In this document: positions 7,728-14,858 of the stretch, in pieces
How the letters are laid out: the number at the start of each line of letters is the position of its first letter
How positions within the stretch are numbered: the first letter of the stretch is position 1
Source: an uncultured Clostridia bacterium
GTDB lineage: Bacteria; Bacillota; Clostridia; Tissierellales; Peptoniphilaceae
Direction: 5' to 3'
Length of the DNA stretch: 23,024 nt
Assembly: GCA_945916025.1 (NCBI GenBank)
Contig: CAMEGD010000010.1
Span: 1-23,024 of the forward strand
Program-made: the position numbers and the translations under genes
Notes under the pieces: model-generated
Told to the model about the DNA's origin: nothing
Databases searched by the model: none
The model's input: the letters and a program-made list of their open reading frames with translations, nothing else

Positions 7728-9557
7728 CTATCTACTCCTGTGAGATTTTTTCCTAAGTCCTGTATCTAATATTTTTTTCCTAATTCTCATATTATTTGGT
7801 GTTATTTCTATAAGTTCATCATCTTCTATAAATTCAAGGGCATTTTCCAAAGACATTATCCTTGGTGGAGAAAGTCTTAAGGAATCATCTGAACCAGATG
7901 CCCTTACATTTGATTGTTTCTTTTTCTTAGTAACAGAAACTTCAATTTCAATTCCCTTAGGACTTGATCCTACTACCATTCCTTCATAGACTTCAACTCC
8001 AGGTCCAATAAATAGTTCTCCCCTAGTTTGGGCATTAAATAGACCATAAGTTGAAGATTCTCCTGTATCAAAAGAAACTATAGAAGCATTTACCCTACTT
8101 GGAATCTCTCCCTTGTAAGGTTCATAACCTTCAAATATATTATTTATTACCCCAGTTCCCTTAGTATCAGTCAAAAACTCCTGTCTATATCCAATTAAAC
8201 CTCTAGCAGGAATCCTAAACTCTGCCCTAGTAGAACCTTGGTTAATTTCTTCTAAGCTAACTAGTTCGCCCTTTCTCTTGCCAAGTTTTTCAATTACTGA
8301 TCCAATATATTCAGAACTAACATCAACTGTGGCAATTTCTATAGGCTCTAGTCTCTTTCCATCTTCTTCCTTAAATAAAACTTCTGGTTTTGATACTTGG
8401 AATTCATAGCCTTCCCTTCTCATATTCTCTATTAGAATTGATAAGTGAAGTTCTCCCCTACCAGAAACCTTAAAAGTATCTCCAAACTCTGTTTCTTCAA
8501 CTTTTAAGCCAACATCTGATTGTAATTCCCTAAATAACCTAGCCCTAATTTCCCTAGAAGTTAGATACTTTCCATCTCTACCAGCAAATGGTGAGTTGTT
8601 AACAGAGAAATTCATAGCTATAGTAGGTTCTGAAATTTGAACAAAGTCCAAAGCTTCAGGTGTATTCATATCGGCAATTGTATCTCCAATATTTATATCT
8701 TCAATACCTGCAATTGCAACTATAGACCCTGCGAAGGATTCCTTAACATCTACCCTGTTTAGGCCTTCAAATTCAAATAATTGAACAATCCTAGTCTTTT
8801 CCTTTTGGTCAGGGTCCTTAGCATTAATTCTCAAGTAGTCAGAATTAATCTTAACAGTTCCCCTTTCAATTTTTCCAATGCCAATTTTTCCTAAATAATC
8901 ATTGTAATCTATTGTGGAAATTAATATTTGTAAAGGTTCATCCTTTTCTCCTGCTGGAGCTGGAACATAGTCTATTATTGTATCAAACAAGGGCTCCATA
9001 TTTCCATCTCTTACAGTATCTTCAAGTCCTGCATAACCTGACTTAGCAGAAGCATAGACAAATGGACATTCTAAAGCTGAATCATCTGCACCAAGTTCAA
9101 TAAACAAGTCTAAAACTTCATCTACAACCCCTTCAGGCCTAGCATCAGGTCTATCAATTTTATTTACACATACTACAACTGGCAAATTAAGTTCAAAGGC
9201 CTTTTTTAAAACAAACTTTGTCTGTGGCATTGGGCCTTCAAAAGCATCTACTAAAAGGACAACCCCATTTACCATTTTTAGTACACGTTCAACTTCTCCT
9301 CCAAAGTCAGCATGACCTGGAGTATCTATTATATTAATCTTTTTATCCTTATAATTTACAGATGTATTTTTAGCAAGGATTGTAATTCCTCTTTCCTTTT
9401 CTATATCATCTGAGTCCATTACCCTTTCTTGAACCTGTTGATTAGCGTGAAAGGTCCCAGTTTGTCTTAGTAAAGAATCTACTAAAGTAGTCTTTCCATG
9501 GTCAACATGGGCTATAATGGCGATATTTCTTATTTCTTCTCTTCTTATTTTAATCAT
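7728..9557 (-). CDS. typA: Ribosome-associated GTPase TypA/BipA
   Basis: Translational GTPase of the EF-G/LepA superfamily that binds the 70S ribosome and helps 50S maturation at low temperature or under stress. At 609 residues it has the full domain set. The G domain carries AHVDHGKTTL (P-loop), RGITI (switch I), DTPGHADFGGEVERVL (G3/switch II) and NKID (G4). Domain II and the EF-G-like domains follow, then the TypA-specific C-terminus with SRVNASIVSFDTGESSTYGL and the basic end. The ATG at 9555-9557 directly abuts the GGGAG ribosome site, which is too close; an in-frame ATA three codons on has the ideal 9-base spacing, so the true start may be unusual. It is the first gene of the typA-cls-aminotransferase-yczE operon. 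Confidence 0.95.
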   Translation of the reverse strand: MIKIRREEIRNIAIIAHVDHGKTTLVDSLLRQTGTFHANQQVQERVMDSDDIEKERGITILAKNTSVNYKDKKINIIDTPGHADFGGEVERVLKMVNGVVLLVDAFEGPMPQTKFVLKKAFELNLPVVVCVNKIDRPDARPEGVVDEVLDLFIELGADDSALECPFVYASAKSGYAGLEDTVRDGNMEPLFDTIIDYVPAPAGEKDEPLQILISTIDYNDYLGKIGIGKIERGTVKINSDYLRINAKDPDQKEKTRIVQLFEFEGLNRVDVKESFAGSIVAIAGIEDINIGDTIADMNTPEALDFVQISEPTIAMNFSVNNSPFAGRDGKYLTSREIRARLFRELQSDVGLKVEETEFGDTFKVSGRGELHLSILIENMRREGYEFQVSKPEVLFKEEDGKRLEPIEIATVDVSSEYIGSVIEKLGKRKGELVSLEEINQGSTRAEFRIPARGLIGYRQEFLTDTKGTGVINNIFEGYEPYKGEIPSRVNASIVSFDTGESSTYGLFNAQTRGELFIGPGVEVYEGMVVGSSPKGIEIEVSVTKKKKQSNVRASGSDDSLRLSPPRIMSLENALEFIEDDELIEITPNNMRIRKKILDTGLRKKSHRSR

Positions 9558-9579
9558 CTCCCGAATAGTTATTATATCA
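9558..9579 (-). promoter_or_regulatory. Extended -10 promoter of the typA operon with adjacent Shine-Dalgarno
   Basis: On the - strand TGATATAAT (9571-9579) is an extended -10 box. The expected start of transcription is about 7 bases downstream, just before GGGAG (9558-9562), so the leader is only about 6-16 bases long depending on the start codon used. Confidence 0.6.
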
Positions 9580-9648
9580 TATTAGCTGAGTCCCTGTTTG
9601 CTTTTTTTAAGGACCTGTAAAAAGTCCAAAACTATATTTGTCAACAAA

Positions 9649-9678
9649 AAATATGTGGCTAGAATTAACCACATATTT
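9649..9678 (-). terminator. Intrinsic terminator downstream of the DJ-1 remnant
   Basis: AAATATGTGG (9649-9658) pairs perfectly over 10 bp with CCACATATTT (9669-9678). On the - strand the stem is followed by a T-run. It begins 8 bases after the end of the DJ-1 reading frame. Confidence 0.8.
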
Positions 9679-9685
9679 CATATCT

Positions 9686-10012
9686 TTATAATAGATTATA
9701 AAGGGTTTCTTTTCTAATTTCTTCTTCCTTATCTTTACCCAAAAGTATACCAATTAAAGTAAAGGCAAGACTGGCCGCAATAGCAGGACCCTTTCCAGTA
9801 ATAATGTTTCCATCTACTACAATATTTTCGTCCTTGTAGGTCCCATCCTTTATCTTTTCAGAAAAACCTGGATAGGCTGTGTACGACTTGTCTTTTAAAA
9901 GTCCAGCATGGTCTAATACTATAGGGGCAGCGCAAATTGCTGAAATTATTTTTGCCTTATCATTAGCTTCCTTAATTAGTGAATTTGTAACATATAGTAA
10001 TATTTCTCTCAA
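9686..10012 (-). pseudogene. DJ-1/PfpI family protein, C-terminal half only
   Basis: The 108 residues match the second half of DJ-1/ThiJ/PfpI proteins (normally about 180-190 residues). LIKEANDKAKIISAICAAP carries the nucleophile-elbow cysteine C27, and AYPGFSEKI, NIVVDGNIITGKGPA and the final helix follow. The first half, which holds the conserved acidic residue that activates the cysteine, is missing. In frame, a TAA stop lies two codons before the TTG used here, and none of the 190 bases upstream reads like a DJ-1 N-terminus in any - strand frame I checked. No ribosome site precedes the TTG. The 3' end and its terminator are intact. I infer a 5' deletion leaving a non-functional remnant, although a short expressed protein cannot be excluded. 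Confidence 0.75.
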
Positions 10013-10068
10013 TCTTTATAAGTTTTTTCTACACTAAGTAACTTTGCATTAAAGTTTCACAAATAAAA

Positions 10069-10103
10069 AAGATTATATGTTACGAGTAGTAATATATAAT
10101 CTT
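10069..10103 (-). terminator. Long-stem intrinsic terminator of proC
   Basis: AAGATTATATGTTAC (10069-10083) and GTAATATATAATCTT (10089-10103) form a 15-bp stem with one G-T pair and a 5-base loop. On the - strand it is followed by TTTTTT. It lies 100 bases after the proC stop. The rest of 10013-10202 is A+T-rich spacer with no gene visible. Confidence 0.75.
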
Positions 10104-10202
10104 TATATTAAGAAATCTGTGTTCTAAGTTAACAATTATTTACAAATTAAGTAATTATAATATACATCAACCAATTTCTCACAGTTTCCCTACATTCAAT
10201 TA

Positions 10203-11009
10203 TTAATTTTCATCTAGTAAATCTTCAGATGCTTTAGTTCCTTCGTTTATTGCTTCTATAATTGCATTTCTAAATCCATATTTTTCCAATGCAACTACTC
10301 CTTTAATCGTTGCTCCTCCAGGAGATGTAACTTGATCTTTTAGCTCTGCAGGATGAAGGCCAGTTTCCATTACTAGTTTTGCAGAACCCATCAACGCTTG
10401 ACTTATGAGAGCATAAATCTCTTCTCTAGAAAATCCATGACTAACAGCCCCATCAGAAGCTGCTTCAATAAACATAAATATATACGCTGGCATACATCCC
10501 GCAAATCCAGTAAATGCTGGAATCCTATCCTCTGCAAGTACAGTGATTTTCCCTATACTTTTAAAAAGCTCTACGGCGAATTGTCTATATTCTTCACCCA
10601 CACTATCGTCAAAAGAAATAGCAGTCATAGCTTCACCTATTAGAGCAGGGGTATTTGACATAACCCTAACATATTTGTTTTGTTCACCAAAAATCTCTTT
10701 TAGTTTGGATATATTAACACCTGCAGCTATGGATATTAATAATGTATTATCATTTATCTTACCCTTTACTTTTTTGCCTAGGTCAACAAAACCCTGTGGT
10801 CTTATAGATAGTAAAATTCGATTAGATTTTAAGAATACTTCAGCCTCATCACTAGCTGAATAAACTCCCATTTCTATTAAATCCTTGACTTTTTCTTTAT
10901 GTTTCTCAAATATAATTATTTTATTTGGGTCCAGAACGCCCGAACTAATCCCGCGCCTAATAATTGCTCCGCCCATATTTCCAACGCCAATCACACCAAA
11001 ATCAAACAT
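10203..11009 (-). CDS. proC: Pyrroline-5-carboxylate reductase
   Basis: Cytoplasmic NAD(P)H-dependent enzyme for the last step of proline synthesis. The protein (268 residues) starts with the Rossmann strand and dinucleotide motif GVIGVGNMGGAI (5-16). The C-terminal P5CR signature is complete: LHPAELKDQVTSPGGATIKG. The ATG at 11007-11009 is chosen because AGGAGAG lies 7 bases upstream and the family begins at this point. The frame stays open 33 codons further upstream, but that extension crosses the aldolase terminator and resembles nothing. It is a single-gene unit between two terminators. No proA or proB is nearby, so it may work on P5C from ornithine or arginine breakdown. Confidence 0.94.
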   Translation of the reverse strand: MFDFGVIGVGNMGGAIIRRGISSGVLDPNKIIIFEKHKEKVKDLIEMGVYSASDEAEVFLKSNRILLSIRPQGFVDLGKKVKGKINDNTLLISIAAGVNISKLKEIFGEQNKYVRVMSNTPALIGEAMTAISFDDSVGEEYRQFAVELFKSIGKITVLAEDRIPAFTGFAGCMPAYIFMFIEAASDGAVSHGFSREEIYALISQALMGSAKLVMETGLHPAELKDQVTSPGGATIKGVVALEKYGFRNAIIEAINEGTKASEDLLDEN

Positions 11010-11076
11010 AGATATCTCTCCTAAAATATTCATATATTTTTTCCTTATTGGTAAAACTAAATAACATAAAACAAGT

Positions 11077-11104
11077 AAGGCGCAAGTAGGTGAACTCGCG
11101 CCTT
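11077..11104 (-). terminator. Intrinsic terminator of the aldolase gene
   Basis: AAGGCGC (11077-11083) pairs with GCGCCTT (11098-11104); AGT and ACT extend the stem across one mismatch. The stem is unusually GC-rich for this window and is followed on the - strand by a T-rich stretch. It starts 6 bases after the aldolase stop. Confidence 0.8.
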
Positions 11105-11110
11105 TCATAA

Positions 11111-11998
11111 CTAAACTATAGAAGCCTTATAAATTCCTTCTACTGCTTCTTCCATTTCCTTATTAAATTCATCATCAGTTTGGCTATAAGCTGCCTTTTC
11201 AACTAATGCCCTTGAGAATGATGCAATTAGTCCTGGATTTCTAGAAAGTTTTTCGTTGGCATCGTCTCTAGTGTATCCACCAGATAGTGCAACTACTCTT
11301 AATACTTTTTCGTGGTCAATTAGGTCCCTATAAAAATCGTCTTTTGTAGGAATAGTAACCTTTAACATAACAAAAGTATCTTCTGGAAGATTATCTAAGT
11401 GTTTAAGAATTTCTTCTTTCATAATCACTTCTGCTTCTTCCTTGTCCTTTGCATGGATATCTACTTCTGGTTCAATTATTGGAACTAGGCCAGCATCAAA
11501 AATCTTTTGTCCTATTTCAAATTGTTGGTCTATTACCTTTTTGATTCCTTCTCTGTTAGCTTCTTTAATTACAGAACGCATTTTTGTACCGAATACGTGT
11601 CTTTCATTAGCTCTAGCTAGAAGTTCATCTAAGTTGTCTATAGGTTTCATAAGTTGAACTCCATCTTCAAGGTCAGCTAGACCCTTGTCAACTTTTAAGA
11701 AAGGAACGATTCCCTTTTCTTCCCAAAGATAGTCTGTAGTATACTTTCCGTCAATTTCTCTATCGATAGTTTGTTCAAAAAGTATAGCCCCTAAAATTTT
11801 CTTTGAATCAAAGGCTGGTGATTTTATTATTCTAGTTCGCATTTCGTGAACTAGGGTAAACATTTCATCTTCGTTTTTGTAAGCATCTTCCATAACTCCA
11901 TAAGCCTTTAGAGCCTTTGGAGTAGAGCCGCCACTTTGGTCTAAAGCTGCTATAAAGCCCTTATTATTTTTAATAATTTCTAATTGTTGTTTGTTCAT
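11111..11998 (-). CDS. fda: Class I fructose-bisphosphate aldolase
   Basis: Glycolytic enzyme that splits fructose 1,6-bisphosphate into dihydroxyacetone phosphate and glyceraldehyde 3-phosphate through a lysine Schiff base. The 295-residue protein has FIAALDQSGGSTPKAL (15-30), the acidic IIEPEVDIH (174-182), the Schiff-base lysine K213 in MLKVTIPTKDDFY, and ALSGGYTRDDAN (237-248) followed by LIASFSRAL. This matches the short bacterial class I type (Staphylococcus FdaB-like). Of the tandem ATGATG, the second (11998) is preferred because AGGAGG lies 4 bases from it and the family begins MNKxQ. The 160-base spacer to the divergent FUSC gene holds its promoter, but I cannot point to a convincing -10. 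It is a single-gene unit. Confidence 0.93.
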   Translation of the reverse strand: MNKQQLEIIKNNKGFIAALDQSGGSTPKALKAYGVMEDAYKNEDEMFTLVHEMRTRIIKSPAFDSKKILGAILFEQTIDREIDGKYTTDYLWEEKGIVPFLKVDKGLADLEDGVQLMKPIDNLDELLARANERHVFGTKMRSVIKEANREGIKKVIDQQFEIGQKIFDAGLVPIIEPEVDIHAKDKEEAEVIMKEEILKHLDNLPEDTFVMLKVTIPTKDDFYRDLIDHEKVLRVVALSGGYTRDDANEKLSRNPGLIASFSRALVEKAAYSQTDDEFNKEMEEAVEGIYKASIV

Positions 11999-12128
11999 CA
12001 TTCCTCCTAAATTAATTCCTATTCATAATTCTAATTATTGCATATATAACCATTTTTATATATCCTTAATCTTTTATAACTTGTAAGATCTTCTATTATT
12101 ACAATATTATTTCTTCCCTCCCTACTTG

Positions 12129-12156
12129 TTTACAGAGAAAAAATTATATGTATAAT
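12129..12156 (+). promoter_or_regulatory. Promoter of the FUSC-family gene, predicted leaderless or near-leaderless
   Basis: TTTACA (12129-12134) and TATAAT (12151-12156) are separated by 16 bases. The expected transcription start falls at about 12163, directly at the ATG (12164), and no Shine-Dalgarno sequence is visible. Confidence 0.6.
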
Positions 12157-12163
12157 TGGTAGT

Positions 12164-13105
12164 ATGTATAATATAAGAGACAAGAGAAAAACCATAGATG
12201 AATCTATAGGAAAATTTTTTAAAAAATTATTGGGAATAAGGATTCTAAAAACAGCAGTGGCAACTGCCCTAGCCTTGTATCTAGCTAAGACCTTTGATCT
12301 TAGGATACCAATGATGGCTGGACTTTCTGCCATAGTTACTATGAAATCCTCAATTTTCGATTCCTATAAAACAAGTGTAAATAGGTTGCTGTCCACTAGT
12401 ATAGGGGGCCTTCTTGGAGTATTGTTCCACCAAATACACTTTATAGGCTTTGTTCCAATGATGATTGGGATAATAATTATAATTAACCTTTGTAATTACT
12501 TTAAGTGGAAGGATTCCATAACTCTGGCTGTAATGGTTTTTGTAATGCTAATTATGTACAATCCCTCTCCTCCTAATTTTATGCCTTATTGGGAATATGC
12601 TATTCACAGGCTCTTTGATACTTTTGTTGGACTAGCTGTTGGATTTTTCATAAACTACTTTATCTTTCCTCCAAACAGGTGGGAGGTTATTAGACTGACC
12701 TATGTAAAGTCACTAAAGGAAATGGAAGACACTCTAATTGCTATTTTAGAAGGTGAAAAGCCAAATCTTTCATCTTTAATCTCTGATGTTAGTAAAATAA
12801 ATACAGAATTTGAAAACATATTTAAGGACAAAAAGTTAGGGGACAAGTTTAATGTAGAAACTTCAAAACTAGCCAAGATTAATTCAAAATTCTTTTCTGG
12901 AATTGGCATAATTATTCAATTTGCAGAAGATGGAAGGGTACCTATATTAAGTATTCAAAACAAAAAAGGTTTAAGTAAGTACTTTGAAGAAGACCTAGTC
13001 TTTGAGTCTGAGGTCTTTGCCAGTGACTTTGAATCCGCCTTTAACTACTACCTAGATGATTTACTAATTATTATGACTGAATTAAGAGAGCAAATAAATA
13101 AGTAA
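12164..13105 (+). CDS. Aromatic acid exporter/FUSC family membrane protein
   Basis: A 313-residue protein with an N-terminal membrane domain of about five or six helices (roughly residues 28-170) and a C-terminal cytoplasmic helical domain, the layout of the small Gram-positive ArAE_1/DUF939 branch of the FUSC superfamily. The conserved first helix region reads GIRILKTAVATALALYLAKTF, then MMAGLSAIVTMKSS and RLLSTSIGGLLGVLF; the second half of the membrane part contains HRLFDTFVGLAVGFFINY. Characterised relatives export aromatic acids, but substrates in Gram-positive bacteria are mostly unknown. The ATG has no ribosome site and lies next to the predicted transcription start. It is a single-gene unit, convergent with the peptide-binding protein gene across a shared terminator. 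Confidence 0.83.
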   Translation: MYNIRDKRKTIDESIGKFFKKLLGIRILKTAVATALALYLAKTFDLRIPMMAGLSAIVTMKSSIFDSYKTSVNRLLSTSIGGLLGVLFHQIHFIGFVPMMIGIIIIINLCNYFKWKDSITLAVMVFVMLIMYNPSPPNFMPYWEYAIHRLFDTFVGLAVGFFINYFIFPPNRWEVIRLTYVKSLKEMEDTLIAILEGEKPNLSSLISDVSKINTEFENIFKDKKLGDKFNVETSKLAKINSKFFSGIGIIIQFAEDGRVPILSIQNKKGLSKYFEEDLVFESEVFASDFESAFNYYLDDLLIIMTELREQINK

Positions 13106-13120
13106 TTTAAATTTAAATAT

Positions 13121-13166
13121 AAAAAAAAGACTTGGTGCCTAAAGAATAGGTTTCAAGTCTCTTTTT
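13121..13166. terminator. Bidirectional terminator, copy 2 of a repeated hairpin
   Basis: AAAAGACTTG ending at 13134 pairs with CAAGTCT (13154-13160) and the following T-run. CCTA (13138-13141) pairs with TAGG (13147-13150) around 5 bases. The order and spacing are the same as at 3717-3755, and it again lies between convergent genes. Confidence 0.8.
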
Positions 13167-13189
13167 TCTTGAATAAAAAGTTCTGAACT

Positions 13190-14725
13190 TTAATTAAATT
13201 TGATTGATGAAAAGTCTAAATATGGATATGGGTATATCTTTGGTTGACTAAATCTTTCGCTCATCTTGTAAGATGTTCCTGGATCTAGTAGAAATAATTC
13301 TGGATATTCAGACTTGACCATATTTACCATTTGGGTGTAGTTGTCCCTGTCATTTAGCATTAGGCCATTGTACTCAAAGCTATAAAAATCAGATACATTT
13401 TTTACATTTTTAGTTGTGAACCTATCTAAAATTTTATAAGGATCCACATTTCCAGAATACCTCATTATGGCCATTTCATAGTTTCTGTCAGTTATTACAT
13501 TTTTTTCAAAACTTGGCCAAGATAGTGGTTTTAGGCTGACATCAAAGCCTGCCGCCTTCATATTGTCTATTATATACTCCCCAATAGCCTTGGACAAATT
13601 GTCTTCTTCGATATAGGCTATGTTCAGAGGTGTAGAAGCTATTTGTGGATTATTAGCTATATATTCTTTAGAAACCTCTGGCATAAAAGACTTATAAACA
13701 TCTACATCTTTAATGAAGGAATTTAATAGTGGACTTAATGGTGTTTCCACAACTCCACCGCTTACACCAAACAACTGGGATTGGATTAGGTTTTTGTTTA
13801 CAGATGACCCTAAAGCCCTTCTTAGGTCCTTGTCCTTGTAAGTTTCATTTTGAGTATTAAATACTAAGGAATAAACATCTCCACTTAATGGTTTGTAGTC
13901 TTCTCCCTTATCCTTTCCTGGATAGGAATCTATCATGTCTAGGCTTCCTTCTTCAAAGGCCTTTATTCTATCTTCCTTTTTAGAAATTTTTGCAAGTTCT
14001 ATTTTTTCTATTTGTGGCTTTTTGCCATAATACTGCTCAAACCTAGATAGGAATATTTTTCCATTTTCATCTACTGAAGTCACCTTGTAAGGTCCTAAGC
14101 CCACTGGGACTTTACTTTGTTCTTCCAGACTATATCCTTCTGATGGAATAATGTAAGTATCTGCAAGGAGGGATGAAGTTATTCTCTCGCCATAAAAATC
14201 ATCTAAAAATAATACAATCCTATCTTCCCCGTGGATTTCTACCTTGCCCTTTTTATAGCCCTTTAGTTCATTTCCATCAAGGAGGTTTACCCAGTACTTA
14301 TAAAACTCAAAGTTTTCATTTCTTAGGTCCTTAATAAGGTCTGTAAACCTAAATATTGAAAATTGAATGTCTGCAGGTGTAAGGTCCTTTCCATTATGAA
14401 ATTTTACATCATCTCTTAGGGTAATATCATATACAAGGTAGCCATCTTTTTCCGAAATTGATACTTCATCTGCTACCCCAAGGGTTAACTGGCCATTGTC
14501 CTCAATCTTGTAGAGTCCTTCGTGAATATTTCTCATAAGGGCCTTTTCTTCAAAATTGTAAACCTTGTTTGGACTAAAGTCCTTTATTTCCATTGTGTAA
14601 AAACCTTTAAAAGGAGATTTTACCCCTTGATTCTCTACTACTACCTCTTCTATGTTTCTATTGTCTCCCCCGCTGCACCCACTTAATAATAAACCTAGGG
14701 CAACAAGAAGTACTAACTTTTTCAT
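13190..14725 (-). CDS. Family 5 extracellular solute-binding lipoprotein (oligopeptide type)
   Basis: Peptide-binding subunit of an ABC importer (SBP_bac_5, OppA/DppA-like), 511 residues. The signal peptide ends in the lipobox LLSGC, so C17 should be lipidated and the protein anchored outside the membrane. Family features include LMRNIHEGLYK, the YDITLRDDVKFHNGKDLTPADI block near residues 99-120, VGLGPYKV, and LRRALGSSVNK in the second lobe. GGAGGA lies 3 bases before the ATG; a TATAAT for this strand is at 14755-14760. No permease or ATPase gene is next to it, so it must use a transporter encoded elsewhere. It is divergent from the AbgA-like gene, with 133 bases between them. Confidence 0.88.
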   Translation of the reverse strand: MKKLVLLVALGLLLSGCSGGDNRNIEEVVVENQGVKSPFKGFYTMEIKDFSPNKVYNFEEKALMRNIHEGLYKIEDNGQLTLGVADEVSISEKDGYLVYDITLRDDVKFHNGKDLTPADIQFSIFRFTDLIKDLRNENFEFYKYWVNLLDGNELKGYKKGKVEIHGEDRIVLFLDDFYGERITSSLLADTYIIPSEGYSLEEQSKVPVGLGPYKVTSVDENGKIFLSRFEQYYGKKPQIEKIELAKISKKEDRIKAFEEGSLDMIDSYPGKDKGEDYKPLSGDVYSLVFNTQNETYKDKDLRRALGSSVNKNLIQSQLFGVSGGVVETPLSPLLNSFIKDVDVYKSFMPEVSKEYIANNPQIASTPLNIAYIEEDNLSKAIGEYIIDNMKAAGFDVSLKPLSWPSFEKNVITDRNYEMAIMRYSGNVDPYKILDRFTTKNVKNVSDFYSFEYNGLMLNDRDNYTQMVNMVKSEYPELFLLDPGTSYKMSERFSQPKIYPYPYLDFSSIKFN

Positions 14726-14819
14726 AAATCCTCCAATACTATTATTACCAACTTATTATACAACAAATTATATTATAAATTTAACTATTTCATCAAATTT
14801 TTATTTATATTTGCCTTTT

Positions 14820-14828
14820 TGGTATAAT
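14820..14828 (+). promoter_or_regulatory. Extended -10 promoter of the AbgA-like gene
   Basis: TGGTATAAT is a perfect extended -10 box. The expected start near 14835 gives a leader of about 24 bases that contains AAGGAGG just before the ATG at 14859. Confidence 0.65.
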
Positions 14829-14858
14829 AAATAGTATAAATACTATAAGGAGGCCAAA

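Noticed and set aside
9608..9627. Short inverted repeat GGAC/GTCC upstream of the typA promoter
   Set aside because: The stem is only 4 bp with an 11-base loop and lacks a T-run in a useful position; likely chance.
10398..10863. Open frames on the + strand inside proC
   Set aside because: They are antisense to a well-supported gene, have no ribosome site and give no recognisable protein.
10203..11009. Possible horizontal transfer of proC
   Set aside because: A few codons (CGC, CAG) and fewer AGG-rich stretches look different from neighbours, but the gene is short and the difference is too small to support a claim by eye.
11010..11108. 33-codon N-terminal extension of proC to 11108
   Set aside because: It runs through the aldolase terminator hairpin, has no ribosome site and no resemblance to P5CR; the ATG at 11009 has AGGAGAG and the Rossmann motif starts right after it.
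14652..14834. Small + strand open frame across the divergent promoter region
   Set aside because: It starts within the lipoprotein gene, crosses the promoters of both flanking genes and is low-complexity Ile/Tyr/Asn-rich.
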